Source: Ignavibacteriota bacterium (lineage in GTDB: Bacteria > Bacteroidota > Ignavibacteria > Tepidaquicellales > Tepidaquicellaceae). From it: a stretch of DNA of 5,228 nucleotides. The notes below the pieces were generated by a model, which ran no database searches, was not told the origin of the DNA, and saw nothing but the letters and a program-made list of their open reading frames with translations. This document shows, in pieces, positions 5,204-5,228 of this stretch; within the stretch, counting starts at the first letter, position 1; every line of letters begins with the position of its first letter. A program made the position numbers and the translations under genes. The DNA is taken from NCBI GenBank assembly GCA_003158365.1, contig PMIW01000119.1, positions 1 to 5,228 of the forward strand, given 5' to 3'.

Positions 5204-5228
5204 TACTTTATAACTTTAAAACTTTATA
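5204..5228. repeat. AACTT-core tandem repeat at right edge
   Basis: The core appears at 5204 (as TACTT), 5212 and 5220, spaced 8 bp apart, with TTATAACTTTAAAACTTTAT running up to the window end. It is nearly identical to the first 22 bases of the window (one extra A there) and in the same orientation. The array continues beyond the window, so its length and role cannot be judged. It follows the second palindrome after 15 nt. Confidence 0.7.

Overview
This is an AT-rich bacterial window holding five protein-coding genes, short intergenic gaps, and several non-coding repeats at its edges. No rRNA, tRNA, CRISPR array, transposase or phage gene is visible. The start codons lack convincing Shine-Dalgarno sequences and have A/T-rich leaders instead. 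That pattern, together with the gene families, suits the Bacteroidota/Chlorobiota/Ignavibacteriota group, with an Ignavibacteria-like organism as my best guess. The taxonomy is inference, not demonstrated.

Layout. Four genes lie on the minus strand and read right to left: a DUF169 protein (4463-3699), RmuC (3668-2379), the AmmeMemoRadiSam radical SAM enzyme (2348-1485), and a fused MEMO (protein B) plus AMMECR1 (protein A) protein (1363-47). The first two gaps are exactly 30 nt each and the third is 121 nt, so a single transcription unit is plausible. A single-domain haemoglobin (4650-5078) is on the plus strand and diverges from the DUF169 gene across a 186-nt AT-rich region that must hold the promoters of both directions.

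How the genes fit together. The last two minus-strand genes supply all three parts of the AmmeMemoRadiSam system (A, B and radical SAM), with A and B on one chain. To my knowledge the biochemical job of this system in bacteria is not settled. DUF169 is also uncharacterised and carries Cys residues, including a CxxC, that look like metal or Fe-S ligands. RmuC is a membrane-anchored, coiled-coil, nuclease-like protein usually tied to DNA recombination. The globin suggests O2 or NO handling. A shared redox/metal theme for the cluster is only a hypothesis.

Non-coding structure. Downstream of the globin are two adjacent perfect palindromes (15-bp and 17-bp arms) that share a CTCGTT...AACGAG frame and look like REP-type dispersed repeats. 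Both ends of the window carry a degenerate tandem repeat with an AACTT core every 8-9 bp; on the left it runs up to the stop codon of the MEMO-AMMECR1 gene. These repeats are the least explained elements here. I found no clear evidence of a wholly new system, but the fused and partly atypical AmmeMemoRadiSam genes and the repeats deserve follow-up.
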